DNA of 15,553 bases from Chloroflexia bacterium (GCA_025927935.1 JAICKM010000072.1:1-15553), one strand, 5' to 3'; counted from the stretch's first letter, positions 6,983-14,041 are shown. The notes: a model not told the origin generated them from the letters alone. Made by a program: numbers and translations.

Positions 6983-8182
6983 CTACTTCCAGCCGAGGTC
7001 GCGCAGGGCGGGTGCCAGCATCTGATCGGTGACCATCGGCGAGAGCTTGGCCGCGCCCCGGTTGTTCAGGTGGTTGGTGTCGCGGAAATCCTGCGGCTCT
7101 TGCCAGAGCGCGTGGTTGTTGTAGTCGGCATAGGTCATACCGTATTTGGCCGCGGTCTGCTGAAGGTAGGCGCGGTAGGCGGCGTAGGCGGCGGGGGGCA
7201 GGAAGGTCTCATGCACCTTGGCAACCGGCATGTTCAGCACGATCACCCGAATACCGCGGTCCTTTGCGAGTTGCAGGAACTGCTCAAAGCGCGTGGGCAT
7301 CGTCCCGCCAATCGTGTAGTTCTTCAACAGGCCCCAACCGGGCGCGTTGACGTAGAGACCGCGCATGCGCGCGATAGCCCCGGCGTCCATCACGCCGTCG
7401 GCGGGCACGAAGCCGTAGGGGTCTTCCTTGATTCCGCCCGGCCAGGACGAGGCGCCCGGATCGTCGCGCTCGGTGACAGCGCTGCGGATGACGTTGCGCA
7501 TGCGAAACAGGTACCAGGGCTGCCCCAGGAAGAAGCTCAACTGATCGTCGATGCGCTGGGTCGGATCGGGGAAGGCTTGCGAGTAATCCGGCAGCGTCGC
7601 CAGTTCGTCACGGTAGTCGTAAGTCGGCGGCAGGTCCAGGTACTCGTTGAACTCGTATTCGGCGGCCCCGTAGATGATCACGCGGGGTTGCTTGTCCGGC
7701 TGGACGACATTCTTAAGCATCCAGTAGTTGGCCTGCGGCGTCGCCAGCTTCATGCCCAGGTTCAGGATATGCACCGGCTGCTGGAACTGGGTCTTCAGTT
7801 CGTTCATCATCAGCACGGGGCTGAGGCCCAGTTGCACGCGCGAGCTACCCATCACCAGCACGTCCACGGGCGCCGGGGTCTGGTGATAAAGCGCCACGTG
7901 CCAGAGCGTGCGGTCACGCTCCGTCGGGTCGGACAGCACCAGCGGCTCCAGCGCCACCCGCGTGATCACGTCGAGCACCACCAGCAAGAGCAACAGCACT
8001 CCTAACTGGCGCAGGATGGCCCGGTGGCGCGGGACCGGCACAGGCGCCGCGGTAGCCGGCGCACTGGGCTTGGCCGGCGCGGGAGCCACGGCGGCGCGGG
8101 CGGGCGCTTCAGCGGTCGCGTCTTGCACGCCGGTGGCGGCGACATTGGTGGGCATGGGCGGATCGTTCGTCAAGTCAGCCAT
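6983..8182 (-). CDS. membrane-anchored SGNH-fold partner of MBOAT (AlgX/DltD-like)
   Basis: Probable extracytoplasmic acyl-transfer partner that takes acyl groups exported by the MBOAT protein and places them on a surface glycan. Layout of the 399 aa: Pro/Ala-rich cytoplasmic stretch (about 20-52), one transmembrane helix (about 57-77, LRQLGVLLLLLVVLDVITRV), then an SGNH domain. Block I is VLVMGSSR with candidate nucleophile Ser114. Block V is DTNHLNNRG with Asp368 and His371. This resembles DltD, AlgJ/AlgX and DUF1574-type proteins. The start ATG lies 1 nt after the stop codon of the upstream MBOAT gene (TAG-G-ATG) and has only a weak Shine-Dalgarno of its own, pointing to translational coupling. 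The acceptor polymer cannot be told from this window because no glycosyltransferase is present. Confidence 0.85.
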   Translation of the reverse strand: MADLTNDPPMPTNVAATGVQDATAEAPARAAVAPAPAKPSAPATAAPVPVPRHRAILRQLGVLLLLLVVLDVITRVALEPLVLSDPTERDRTLWHVALYHQTPAPVDVLVMGSSRVQLGLSPVLMMNELKTQFQQPVHILNLGMKLATPQANYWMLKNVVQPDKQPRVIIYGAAEYEFNEYLDLPPTYDYRDELATLPDYSQAFPDPTQRIDDQLSFFLGQPWYLFRMRNVIRSAVTERDDPGASSWPGGIKEDPYGFVPADGVMDAGAIARMRGLYVNAPGWGLLKNYTIGGTMPTRFEQFLQLAKDRGIRVIVLNMPVAKVHETFLPPAAYAAYRAYLQQTAAKYGMTYADYNNHALWQEPQDFRDTNHLNNRGAAKLSPMVTDQMLAPALRDLGWK

Positions 8183-8183
8183 C

Positions 8184-9629
8184 CTAGAACTGGAAGTAAA
8201 TAAAGCTTTGCGCGGCGGCAGGGAAAATGATCATCCAGAGGATCAGCACTACGGCGTAGGCCGGGCGCACGGTCCATTCCCAGTGCAGCACGCGCGCCTG
8301 CAACGCCTCCGGTACTCGGTCGCGCAGCCAGTGTACCCCACCCACCAGCACGAAATAGCCGATCATCACGCCCAGCACAATCCAGCGGTCGTTCGCGGCA
8401 TAGATCTCTTCACCAGCGGTGGGCCAGATCATGCGCATCAGGAACTGGCGCATCGTCGGGATATCCGAGGCGCGGAACAGCACCCAACTGAGACAGGTGA
8501 AATGGAAAGTCAGCGCCATCGCCAGCAAATAGCCCAGGGGGCTGCGCCAGCGGGCGAAGCGACCTGGGGGCGGCGCCTCACCGGGGAACGGATCGGCCTT
8601 GCGCGGCAGGATGCCGTGATCGCCCATCCAACGCAAGGCCACTAACCCGACGCCCTGGAACGACCCCCACAGCACAAAGTGCCAGGCCGCACCATGCCAG
8701 AGGCCGCCCAGCGCCATCGTCAGGAACAGGTTGCGGTAGTTCTCCAGCCGCGAGCCGCGCGAGCCGCCCAGCGGGATGAACAGGTAATCGCGCAGCCAGG
8801 ACGACAGCGACATGTGCCAGCGCCGCCAGAAGTCGGCCAGGTTACGCGCTAAATAGGGCGCGGCGAAGTTCTCCGGCACGGTGAAGCCGAACAATTGCGC
8901 CGACCCCCGCCCGATGTCGGTGTAGCCCGAAAAGTCGAAGAAGATCTGGAACGCGAAGGCGTAGACGGCGATCCAGGTCTCGGCGCTGCTCAGGTTGGTC
9001 GGATTATCGAAGCCCAGATTGGCGATACGCGCCAGCGAGTCGGCTAGAATCACCTTCTTGAACAGGCCGCGCAAGATCAGAAACAGGCCGTCGTAGGCCA
9101 GGGCCAGGTTGAAGGCCGGGTATTCCTGCAACTGATGGACGAACGCCTGGTAACGTTTGATCGGCCCGGCGATCTGGGTGGGGAAGAAGGCGGCGAACAG
9201 GGCGAACTGCACGAAGTTGCGCACCGGCGGGCTGCCCCGCCAGACATCCACCACGTAATGGATGAACTCGAAGGTGAAGAACGAGATGCCCAACGGCAGC
9301 AGAATATTCGCCGTCGCCGCATCGAGTCCGGCGGCGCGCGCTGTGCCGATGAAGAAGTTGGCGTATTTGAAATAGCCGAGCACGCCGAGGTCGACCACGA
9401 CGGCCAGGGCCAGCCAGGCCCGGCTGCGCTGCCGGGCGATGAGGAACCCGAAGCCGTAGTTGACCACGGTGAGCGCCAGGATCAGCCCAACATAGGCGGG
9501 GATCCAGTTCATATAGAACAGGTAACTGGCGACCAGCAAAAACGGATAGCGGATGCGCCGGGGCACGACCCAGAACAGGATCACCACCAGCGGGAGGAAA
9601 AAAGCGTAATAGATACTGTTGAACAACAT
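8184..9629 (-). CDS. AlgI-like MBOAT O-acyltransferase
   Basis: Polytopic membrane protein (481 aa) of the membrane-bound O-acyltransferase family, expected to move acetyl or another acyl group across the membrane for polysaccharide modification. Recognisable signatures: N-terminus MLFNSIYYAFFLPL typical of AlgI, FFPTQIAGPIKRY (148-160), FDFSGYTDIGRGSAQLFGF (231-249), NLADFWRRWHMSLSSWLRDY (263-282) with His272, and GGLWHGAAWHF (308-318) with His312, the family's catalytic histidine. Many hydrophobic helices alternate through the length. GAGGAG lies 11 nt before the ATG, a slightly long spacing, and a good promoter lies at 9661-9690. It is the first gene of a two-gene unit with the SGNH protein. 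Function on alginate itself is not implied. Confidence 0.95.
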   Translation of the reverse strand: MLFNSIYYAFFLPLVVILFWVVPRRIRYPFLLVASYLFYMNWIPAYVGLILALTVVNYGFGFLIARQRSRAWLALAVVVDLGVLGYFKYANFFIGTARAAGLDAATANILLPLGISFFTFEFIHYVVDVWRGSPPVRNFVQFALFAAFFPTQIAGPIKRYQAFVHQLQEYPAFNLALAYDGLFLILRGLFKKVILADSLARIANLGFDNPTNLSSAETWIAVYAFAFQIFFDFSGYTDIGRGSAQLFGFTVPENFAAPYLARNLADFWRRWHMSLSSWLRDYLFIPLGGSRGSRLENYRNLFLTMALGGLWHGAAWHFVLWGSFQGVGLVALRWMGDHGILPRKADPFPGEAPPPGRFARWRSPLGYLLAMALTFHFTCLSWVLFRASDIPTMRQFLMRMIWPTAGEEIYAANDRWIVLGVMIGYFVLVGGVHWLRDRVPEALQARVLHWEWTVRPAYAVVLILWMIIFPAAAQSFIYFQF

Positions 9630-9660
9630 GCGCGACGCGACTCCTCGGCGATATCGGGCA

Positions 9661-9690
9661 ATTATACCACCCTGCTGAGAGCAATGTCCA
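9661..9690 (-). promoter_or_regulatory. sigma70-type promoter for the MBOAT-SGNH pair
   Basis: The minus strand has TGGACA (9685-9690, 5 of 6) and TATAAT (9661-9666, 6 of 6) with an 18-bp spacer. Predicted start is near 9654, leaving a leader of about 25 nt. Confidence 0.65.
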
Positions 9691-9699
9691 GAGCCGCGG

Positions 9700-9734
9700 T
9701 TAGTTTTCAGCCGTCAGCCGTCAGAAATCAATAG
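9700..9734. repeat. heptanucleotide short tandem repeat
   Basis: Five 7-nt units in register: TTAGTTT, TCAGCCG, TCAGCCG, TCAGAAA, TCAATAG. Only the middle two are identical. Similar TCAGCNN heptads are scattered in the intergenic DNA of several bacterial groups. Confidence 0.5.
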
Positions 9735-9756
9735 CTCGACTGAGAAGTGTAGCCAC

Positions 9757-9883
9757 TGTAGGGGCCGGTTTCAAACCGGCCCGTGGCCCACCAGCGCACA
9801 CGGTGGCTGCTATAGAGTCCGGTTTGCAATCGGCCCGTGCCTGACCGGATCGGCGGCGGGCCGGGTTGAAACCGGCCCCTACA
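9757..9883. repeat. inverted-repeat element with GGCCGGTTTCAAACCGGCC ends
   Basis: Arms of 26 bp (9757-9782 and 9858-9883) are complementary with one mismatch. Each arm is itself a palindrome (GGCCGGTTTCAAACCGGCC). A third, degraded copy lies between them (about 9816-9837, GTCCGGTTTGCAATCGGCCC), still able to form its short stem with one G-U pair. It lies between the DGC gene end and the MBOAT promoter. It looks like a non-coding, MITE- or REP-like repeat; no transposase is nearby. Confidence 0.8.
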
Positions 9884-9937
9884 ACGCAAAATCGCAGGGG
9901 GAGCTGCGCGGCGCGGGCCACATGGCAGCCAGGGCGG

Positions 9938-9964
9938 GTCACTCTAAGCGCAGCGTAGAGTCTC
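9938..9964 (+). repeat. diverged copy of the window-start hairpin repeat
   Basis: GTCACTCTAAGCG... through ...CGTAGAGTCTC aligns without gaps to 96-122 with five differences over 27 positions. Two of the differences compensate each other in the hairpin stem (ACTCT pairs with AGAGT instead of ATTCT with AGAAT). It lies 11 nt past the stop codon of the GGDEF-EAL gene. Confidence 0.7.
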
Positions 9965-9975
9965 CGGCGCCGTGC

Positions 9976-12153
9976 TTACGGGCGGCCCTCAGGAGGCGGC
10001 GGGCAGGGGGGCAGATCGGGCACGGGATAGCTCAGATGGTAGCCTTGGGCGTAGGTGACGCCAATAGCGCGCACGATGTCCAGGGTGGCCGCATCTTCCA
10101 CGAGGATGGCGACCGTTTCTTTGCCCAGAGCGCGGGCCAGAGTGTGGATGGCTCGCACGATCTCGCGCGTGCTGGGGTCGGGCACCAGCATACGGATGAA
10201 CGAGCCGTCGATCTTGACCTGGTCCACCGGCAGATGGCGCAGGTAGGTCAGCGAAGCAAAGCCGGTGCCGAAATCGTCGAGGACGAAGCGGCAGCCCAGA
10301 TCCGTCAACTGGCGGATCCAGCGCTCGGCGCGGCGCAGATCCTGGAGGACGGCGGCCTCGCTCATGGCGAAGGCCAGGCGCGCGGGCGCCACACCTTGAT
10401 CATGCAATTGCGCGCCAATGTAGTCGAGCAACGCCTCATCCGCCGGGCTGTACGCCGAGAGGTTGACGGTCAGGCGAATGGTGGTGTGGCTGGCAAGCGT
10501 GCGGACGGCTTCCTGCACCATCCAGCGGTCCAGCAGCGGCATCAGGCCAAACCGCTCAGCGGCGGGCAGGAAGCCGCCCGGTTGGATCAGCGTGCCATCC
10601 TCCGCCCGCATACGCAGCAGCGCCTCATAGTCCACCACCTCGGCGTCGCCCACGCGCAATACCGACTGGAAGTAGAAGAGCATGCGGTCGTCGCGCAGGG
10701 CGTCCTTGATACGCCGCGCCCACTGGTGGGCTTCAGTCAGCCGGACGAGGTTTTCGGCGTCGGGCTGGAAGCGGATGACCTGGTTGCGGCCCTGTTCCTT
10801 GGCCGTATACATGGCGATATCGCCCTCGGCCAGCAGCACGTCGGCCTGTTGCTGCCCGTCGATGGGCACCAGGCCGATGCTCAGGCCCAGGTCGAAGCGG
10901 TGCCCCTGGAGAATAAACGGAAACTCGGCGATCCCGGCGCGCATACGCTCGGCGATAGCCGCCGCGGGTTCGACGTCCAGCCCTTCCAGCAGCACGGCGA
11001 ACTCGTCGCCGCCCACCCGCGCCAGCAGGTCGCCCTGGCGCAACTGCTCGGAAAGGATCTGCGTCAGGATAATCAGCAACTGGTCGCCCGCCGCGTGGCC
11101 GATAGTGTCGTTGACGATCTTGAAATTGTCCAGATCGAGAAACAGCAGCGTGCTCACCCGGCCCCGGCGTGCGTGGAGCGCGGCCCGCTCCAACGCTTCT
11201 TCCAGCGTCTGCCGGTTGGGCAGATTGGTCAGCAGATCGTGGCTGGCCTGGTGGCGCAGCCGCTCCTCATGCTGCTTGCGCTCGGTGATGTCCTCGCCCA
11301 CGCTCAGGAAGTGCATGATCGCGCCGGTCGCGTCGCGCACCGGGCTGATCGTTTCTTCCTCGATATAGAGGCTGCCGTCTTTGCGCCGGTTAATCAGTTC
11401 GCCGTGCCAGACGGCGCCCTCCTGGATCGTCGTCCAGCGCTCCTGATAGGACAGGCCATTCTGCTGGCCGCCCTGGTAGAGCCGCAGCGGGCGCCCCAGC
11501 ACCTCCGCGACGGTATAGCCGGTCATCCGGCTGAACGCCGGGTTGGCCCAGGTGATCATCCCGTCATGGTCGGTCAGCACCATGGCGTGGGCGGCGGCCT
11601 CCAGCGCCAGGGCCTGGACGTGCTGCGGCCCGGCCCCGTTGGTGGAGGGTACAACGACGGGCGCGGGGGCCGCCATCCGGGCGAGGATCGCATGCAACTC
11701 AGGCGCCCGGCAGGTCAGCGCATCCTGCGCCTCGCGCAGCCACTCAGTACCCCAGGATGGCGCGCCCGGCGGGCGGACGAGCAGGAGCGCGTAGCCTGCC
11801 CCGAAGGCGGTCTCGTCCAGCGGGCTGAGCAAGACCTCGACCGTGCGCCCGCCGCCGCTTGGATCGGGCACGGCCAGGGTCAGCAACCCGGCGGCGGTGC
11901 GGCGGGTCGCCGCGCGGCGGGCCGATCCGCGGACACGAGCCGGGCGAGTCGCCGGGGCCAGCACCGCCGCCGCCAGCGCCCGCAGGCTATGATCCCCGGC
12001 CTCCAAAGGGATCTGGGCCAGGAGCGTGCGCGCGGCGGTGTTGCCCAGCACAATCGTCCCTTGCTGGACATCGAGAATCAGGGCCGCGCAGGGGATATCG
12101 TCGAAGAAGTCCGGTAAAGCGGGACCGGGTAGTTGCATGTGCTTTTGCCTCAT
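9976..12153 (-). CDS. PAS-GGDEF-EAL protein with degenerate EAL domain
   Basis: Cytoplasmic c-di-GMP enzyme (725 aa, no membrane helix). Residues about 15-125 look like a weak PAS domain and 180-295 a clear PAS ending GEDITERKQHEERLRHQASHD. GGDEF domain about 300-465: signature GGDEF at 381-385 and inhibitory RxxD site R372-D375 five residues before it, so diguanylate cyclase activity with product inhibition is expected. EAL domain about 475-710: EAL 510-512, N564 (NLS), DDFGTG 626-631, K647-I-D649 and Q703 are kept. The metal-binding Glu of the LEITE motif is Ala596 (FAMSE) and the first Glu of AEGVE is Ile683 (AILVE), so phosphodiesterase activity is unlikely. Start is uncertain: ATG 12153 has GGGAGG only 1 nt away, while ATG 12138 has GAGG at 9 nt. 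Lies 110 nt after the PilZ gene, same strand. Confidence 0.93.
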   Translation of the reverse strand: MRQKHMQLPGPALPDFFDDIPCAALILDVQQGTIVLGNTAARTLLAQIPLEAGDHSLRALAAAVLAPATRPARVRGSARRAATRRTAAGLLTLAVPDPSGGGRTVEVLLSPLDETAFGAGYALLLVRPPGAPSWGTEWLREAQDALTCRAPELHAILARMAAPAPVVVPSTNGAGPQHVQALALEAAAHAMVLTDHDGMITWANPAFSRMTGYTVAEVLGRPLRLYQGGQQNGLSYQERWTTIQEGAVWHGELINRRKDGSLYIEEETISPVRDATGAIMHFLSVGEDITERKQHEERLRHQASHDLLTNLPNRQTLEEALERAALHARRGRVSTLLFLDLDNFKIVNDTIGHAAGDQLLIILTQILSEQLRQGDLLARVGGDEFAVLLEGLDVEPAAAIAERMRAGIAEFPFILQGHRFDLGLSIGLVPIDGQQQADVLLAEGDIAMYTAKEQGRNQVIRFQPDAENLVRLTEAHQWARRIKDALRDDRMLFYFQSVLRVGDAEVVDYEALLRMRAEDGTLIQPGGFLPAAERFGLMPLLDRWMVQEAVRTLASHTTIRLTVNLSAYSPADEALLDYIGAQLHDQGVAPARLAFAMSEAAVLQDLRRAERWIRQLTDLGCRFVLDDFGTGFASLTYLRHLPVDQVKIDGSFIRMLVPDPSTREIVRAIHTLARALGKETVAILVEDAATLDIVRAIGVTYAQGYHLSYPVPDLPPCPPPPEGRP

Positions 12154-12231
12154 GCCTCCCCCGGCTCGATCCCGCCGGAGCCACGTCGGGCGGTAGGAGC
12201 AGGCGCGGAAGCGGTGCGTGGCGCTAAGGGA

Positions 12232-12262
12232 CCGGGGGCGCAGGCGAGGCAGCGGCCCCCGG
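12232..12262. terminator. hairpin just after the PilZ gene
   Basis: CCGGGGGC (12232-12239) pairs perfectly with GCCCCCGG (12255-12262) around a 15-nt loop, beginning 1 nt after the PilZ stop codon. It is followed on the minus strand by TCCCTTAG, not a T-run. It could attenuate rather than end transcription into the GGDEF-EAL gene. Confidence 0.4.
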
Positions 12263-12263
12263 C

Positions 12264-12605
12264 CTAATCGTACAGGAAGCGGTGCTGGGTGAAAGCAAGG
12301 GCCACCCCACAGCCGCCGTCCTGGGCCGGTTCGGTGCGCACGACCACGCCGCGGGTGGCAATGCGCGGCACGGGAACGGCATCACCCAGCGCCGTCGCGA
12401 GGCGCACGATGGCAAAAAGCTGGACTCCTTTGGCAATGGGGCGCGGCAGATGGACAAAGAGGCCCCCGGCGCCCAGGTTGTCGATAAGCGTGTTGACCTC
12501 AAATGCCTCACCGTTGGCGTCGATGCCGCGCACGGTCGCCGGGTAGGCGATCTGCACGCGCGGTTTGTCGCGGCGCTCGACCCACACACCGGGAGTTCCC
12601 ATCAT
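12264..12605 (-). CDS. PilZ domain protein
   Basis: Single-domain 113-aa protein of the PilZ family, which binds c-di-GMP and relays it to a partner. The N-terminal arginine motif RxxxR is present (R12-DKP-R16), followed by the beta-barrel strands (VQIAYPATVRGI, NTLIDNLGAGGLFVHLP, RIATRGVVVRTEP). The second motif, normally (D/N)xSxxG, reads N43-L-G45-A-G-G48, with Gly where Ser contacts the nucleotide. Affinity may therefore be reduced. The frame is open for 50 more codons, but these are low in similarity to anything and would run into the kinase gene. ATG 12605 has a G-run 7 nt upstream and places the domain at the N-terminus, as usual for stand-alone PilZ. It lies 94 nt after the kinase and before the GGDEF-EAL gene, all on one strand. 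Confidence 0.82.
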   Translation of the reverse strand: MMGTPGVWVERRDKPRVQIAYPATVRGIDANGEAFEVNTLIDNLGAGGLFVHLPRPIAKGVQLFAIVRLATALGDAVPVPRIATRGVVVRTEPAQDGGCGVALAFTQHRFLYD

Positions 12606-12672
12606 CCCGCTACCCCCCGCCAACATGGAGGCAGATGCCCCGCAGGCCGCCTCCCGGCCATTATCCACCCAA

Positions 12673-12695
12673 CCGCGCCCTGCCTTGGGGCGCGG
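12673..12695. terminator. hairpin just after the kinase gene
   Basis: CCGCGCCC (12673-12680) pairs perfectly with GGGCGCGG (12688-12695), 7-nt loop, 4 nt past the kinase stop codon on the minus strand. Only TTGGGTGG follows, so termination is probably incomplete and readthrough into PilZ is plausible. Confidence 0.45.
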
Positions 12696-12699
12696 TCGT

Positions 12700-13698
12700 C
12701 TATGATTCCCGCGTTTCGACATTATCACCAAAGGCTTGCGGCGAGAGCACGGCATCGAGCCGGCTCAGCCGGGCCTTCAAGTCGCGGGCCGTGGGCCGCT
12801 CAGCGGACCGCCGGCGCACCATCTGCATGATGATCGTATCTAACATGGGCGGCACATCCGGCATCAACGTCGTGATGGGCGGGAAATTGGTCAGCGTGCT
12901 CAGCTCAGCCAGGTTGACCTTCGCCAGGTTGGTGAAAGCGGCGCGCGGGTTGCGCCCGGTAATAAGGTGGTGCATGGTTGCGCCGAGGGCGAAGACATCC
13001 GAGGCAGGACCGGGATGGCCCTCCCACTGCTCCATGGGCGTGTAGCCGGGGCTGCCGAAGGCCGAGGAGCGCGAGGGCACATACGCCGGCATCCGCACGG
13101 TGGCTCGCGCCAGGCCAAAGTCGACCAGCGCAACTTGCCCATCGGGGCGGCGCACCAGGTTCGAGGGTTTGATATCGCCGTGGATGATCGGATCGGGATG
13201 CAGGCTATGGATCGTCGCCAGCACATCGACCACCTGGCGCAGATAATCGATCACTTCGGGCACGGGCAACATGCCGCCGCGATCCGTCAGGTATTGCTGG
13301 AGGTTCTGGCCGGGCACAAATTCCAGGACCAGGTAGAACGACCCGCTGTCCATGAACGAATCATAGTAGCGCGGGATCGCCGGGTGTTCGCGGCTGAGCC
13401 GGCTCAGCAGGCGCGCTTCTTCGTGAAACATGGCCTCAGCGGTCGCGCGGGCTTTGCGGTTGGGCGGACTACGCAACTCCTTGACCGCGCGCAAGCCGCC
13501 GGTCGAGGTGGCTTCCGCCAGGTACAGACTCGCCATGCCGCCGCGGTCGAGGCGCCGGATCACGCGGAATTCGCCGTTGCGCAGCAGCTTGCCTTCGACG
13601 GGCGGCAGCGGCCCGAGCAGGCACCCGCAGACCGGGCACGCGGGCGCCGGTTGCGGCAGCACGTGCCCGCACCGGGGGCACTGTGTGAAAGGATTCAT
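12700..13698 (-). CDS. zinc-ribbon Hanks-type Ser/Thr protein kinase
   Basis: Eukaryotic-like protein kinase (332 aa), soluble because no transmembrane segment or PASTA repeats are present. Residues 7-24 form a zinc ribbon with two CxxC knuckles (C7, C10, C21, C24). Kinase domain about 43-315: glycine loop LDRGGMASLYLAE (50-62), ATP-anchoring Lys73 (AVKEL), helix C Glu in FHEEARLL (91-98), catalytic loop HGDIKPSN (173-180) with Asp175 and Asn180, DFG at 193-195, and activation segment ending SPGYTPMEQW (216-225). The catalytic residues look intact. HGD in place of HRD marks the non-RD type, so activation-loop phosphorylation may not be needed. It is the first gene of a minus-strand run with PilZ and GGDEF-EAL genes and has its own promoter (13812-13840). 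The Shine-Dalgarno is weak (AGGA 12 nt upstream). Confidence 0.93.
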   Translation of the reverse strand: MNPFTQCPRCGHVLPQPAPACPVCGCLLGPLPPVEGKLLRNGEFRVIRRLDRGGMASLYLAEATSTGGLRAVKELRSPPNRKARATAEAMFHEEARLLSRLSREHPAIPRYYDSFMDSGSFYLVLEFVPGQNLQQYLTDRGGMLPVPEVIDYLRQVVDVLATIHSLHPDPIIHGDIKPSNLVRRPDGQVALVDFGLARATVRMPAYVPSRSSAFGSPGYTPMEQWEGHPGPASDVFALGATMHHLITGRNPRAAFTNLAKVNLAELSTLTNFPPITTLMPDVPPMLDTIIMQMVRRRSAERPTARDLKARLSRLDAVLSPQAFGDNVETRES

Positions 13699-13811
13699 AG
13701 GCTCTGGATATCCTGCTCCCCGCCGGGCAATGCAGCCTCCATGCCGCGCGGGAGAACGGTAGTATGGTTCGCAGTGGTTCGGGCGTATCCGGGTAAATTA
13801 TCTCGTACTTC

Positions 13812-13840
13812 AGTATATGCGCGGCTGCCGTTGCTGTCAA
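13812..13840 (-). promoter_or_regulatory. sigma70-type promoter for the kinase-PilZ-DGC genes
   Basis: The minus strand has TTGACA (13835-13840, 6 of 6) and TATACT (13812-13817, 5 of 6) with a 17-bp spacer. Predicted start is near 13805, leaving a leader of about 107 nt. No comparable promoter is seen before PilZ or the GGDEF-EAL gene, which supports one transcript. Confidence 0.75.
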
Positions 13841-13975
13841 CACTCAGCAGCCCGCGCTGGCGCGAGGATGAAGTGCCTGGAAGCGACGGATCGGGCGGCG
13901 GCGTAATTTTTCGTGGCGCAGAGCCATTATAATAGTAGACCGGTGCCGGTACAAGGTACGAGCGGGCCGCCCCTG

Positions 13976-14000
13976 GGCGCCGGGCCGGATACCCGGCGCC
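13976..14000. promoter_or_regulatory. perfect 9-bp inverted repeat upstream of the Tad promoter
   Basis: GGCGCCGGG (13976-13984) and CCCGGCGCC (13992-14000) flank a 7-nt spacer, ending 12 nt before the -35 box of the Tad promoter. The position fits an operator for the Tad genes. A plain hairpin in GC-rich DNA is the alternative. Confidence 0.4.
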
Positions 14001-14012
14001 GCGGCCTGCCGG

Positions 14013-14041
14013 TTGACCCCATGTCGTATAATAGGTATGAT
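14013..14041 (+). promoter_or_regulatory. sigma70-type promoter for the Tad genes
   Basis: TTGACC (14013-14018, 5 of 6) and TATGAT (14036-14041, 5 of 6) are 17 bp apart. A second -10-like TATAAT (14027-14032) lies within the spacer but has no fitting -35. Predicted start is near 14048, about 69 nt before the ATG at 14117. Confidence 0.6.

Noticed and set aside
9757..9883. insertion sequence
   Set aside because: The inverted ends are good, but 127 bp cannot encode a transposase and no target-site duplication is visible; treated as a non-coding repeat.
9922..12117. 731-codon plus-strand open frame opposite the GGDEF-EAL gene
   Set aside because: It is exactly antisense to a gene with clear domains; long antisense frames are normal in GC-rich DNA and its translation shows no recognisable motif.
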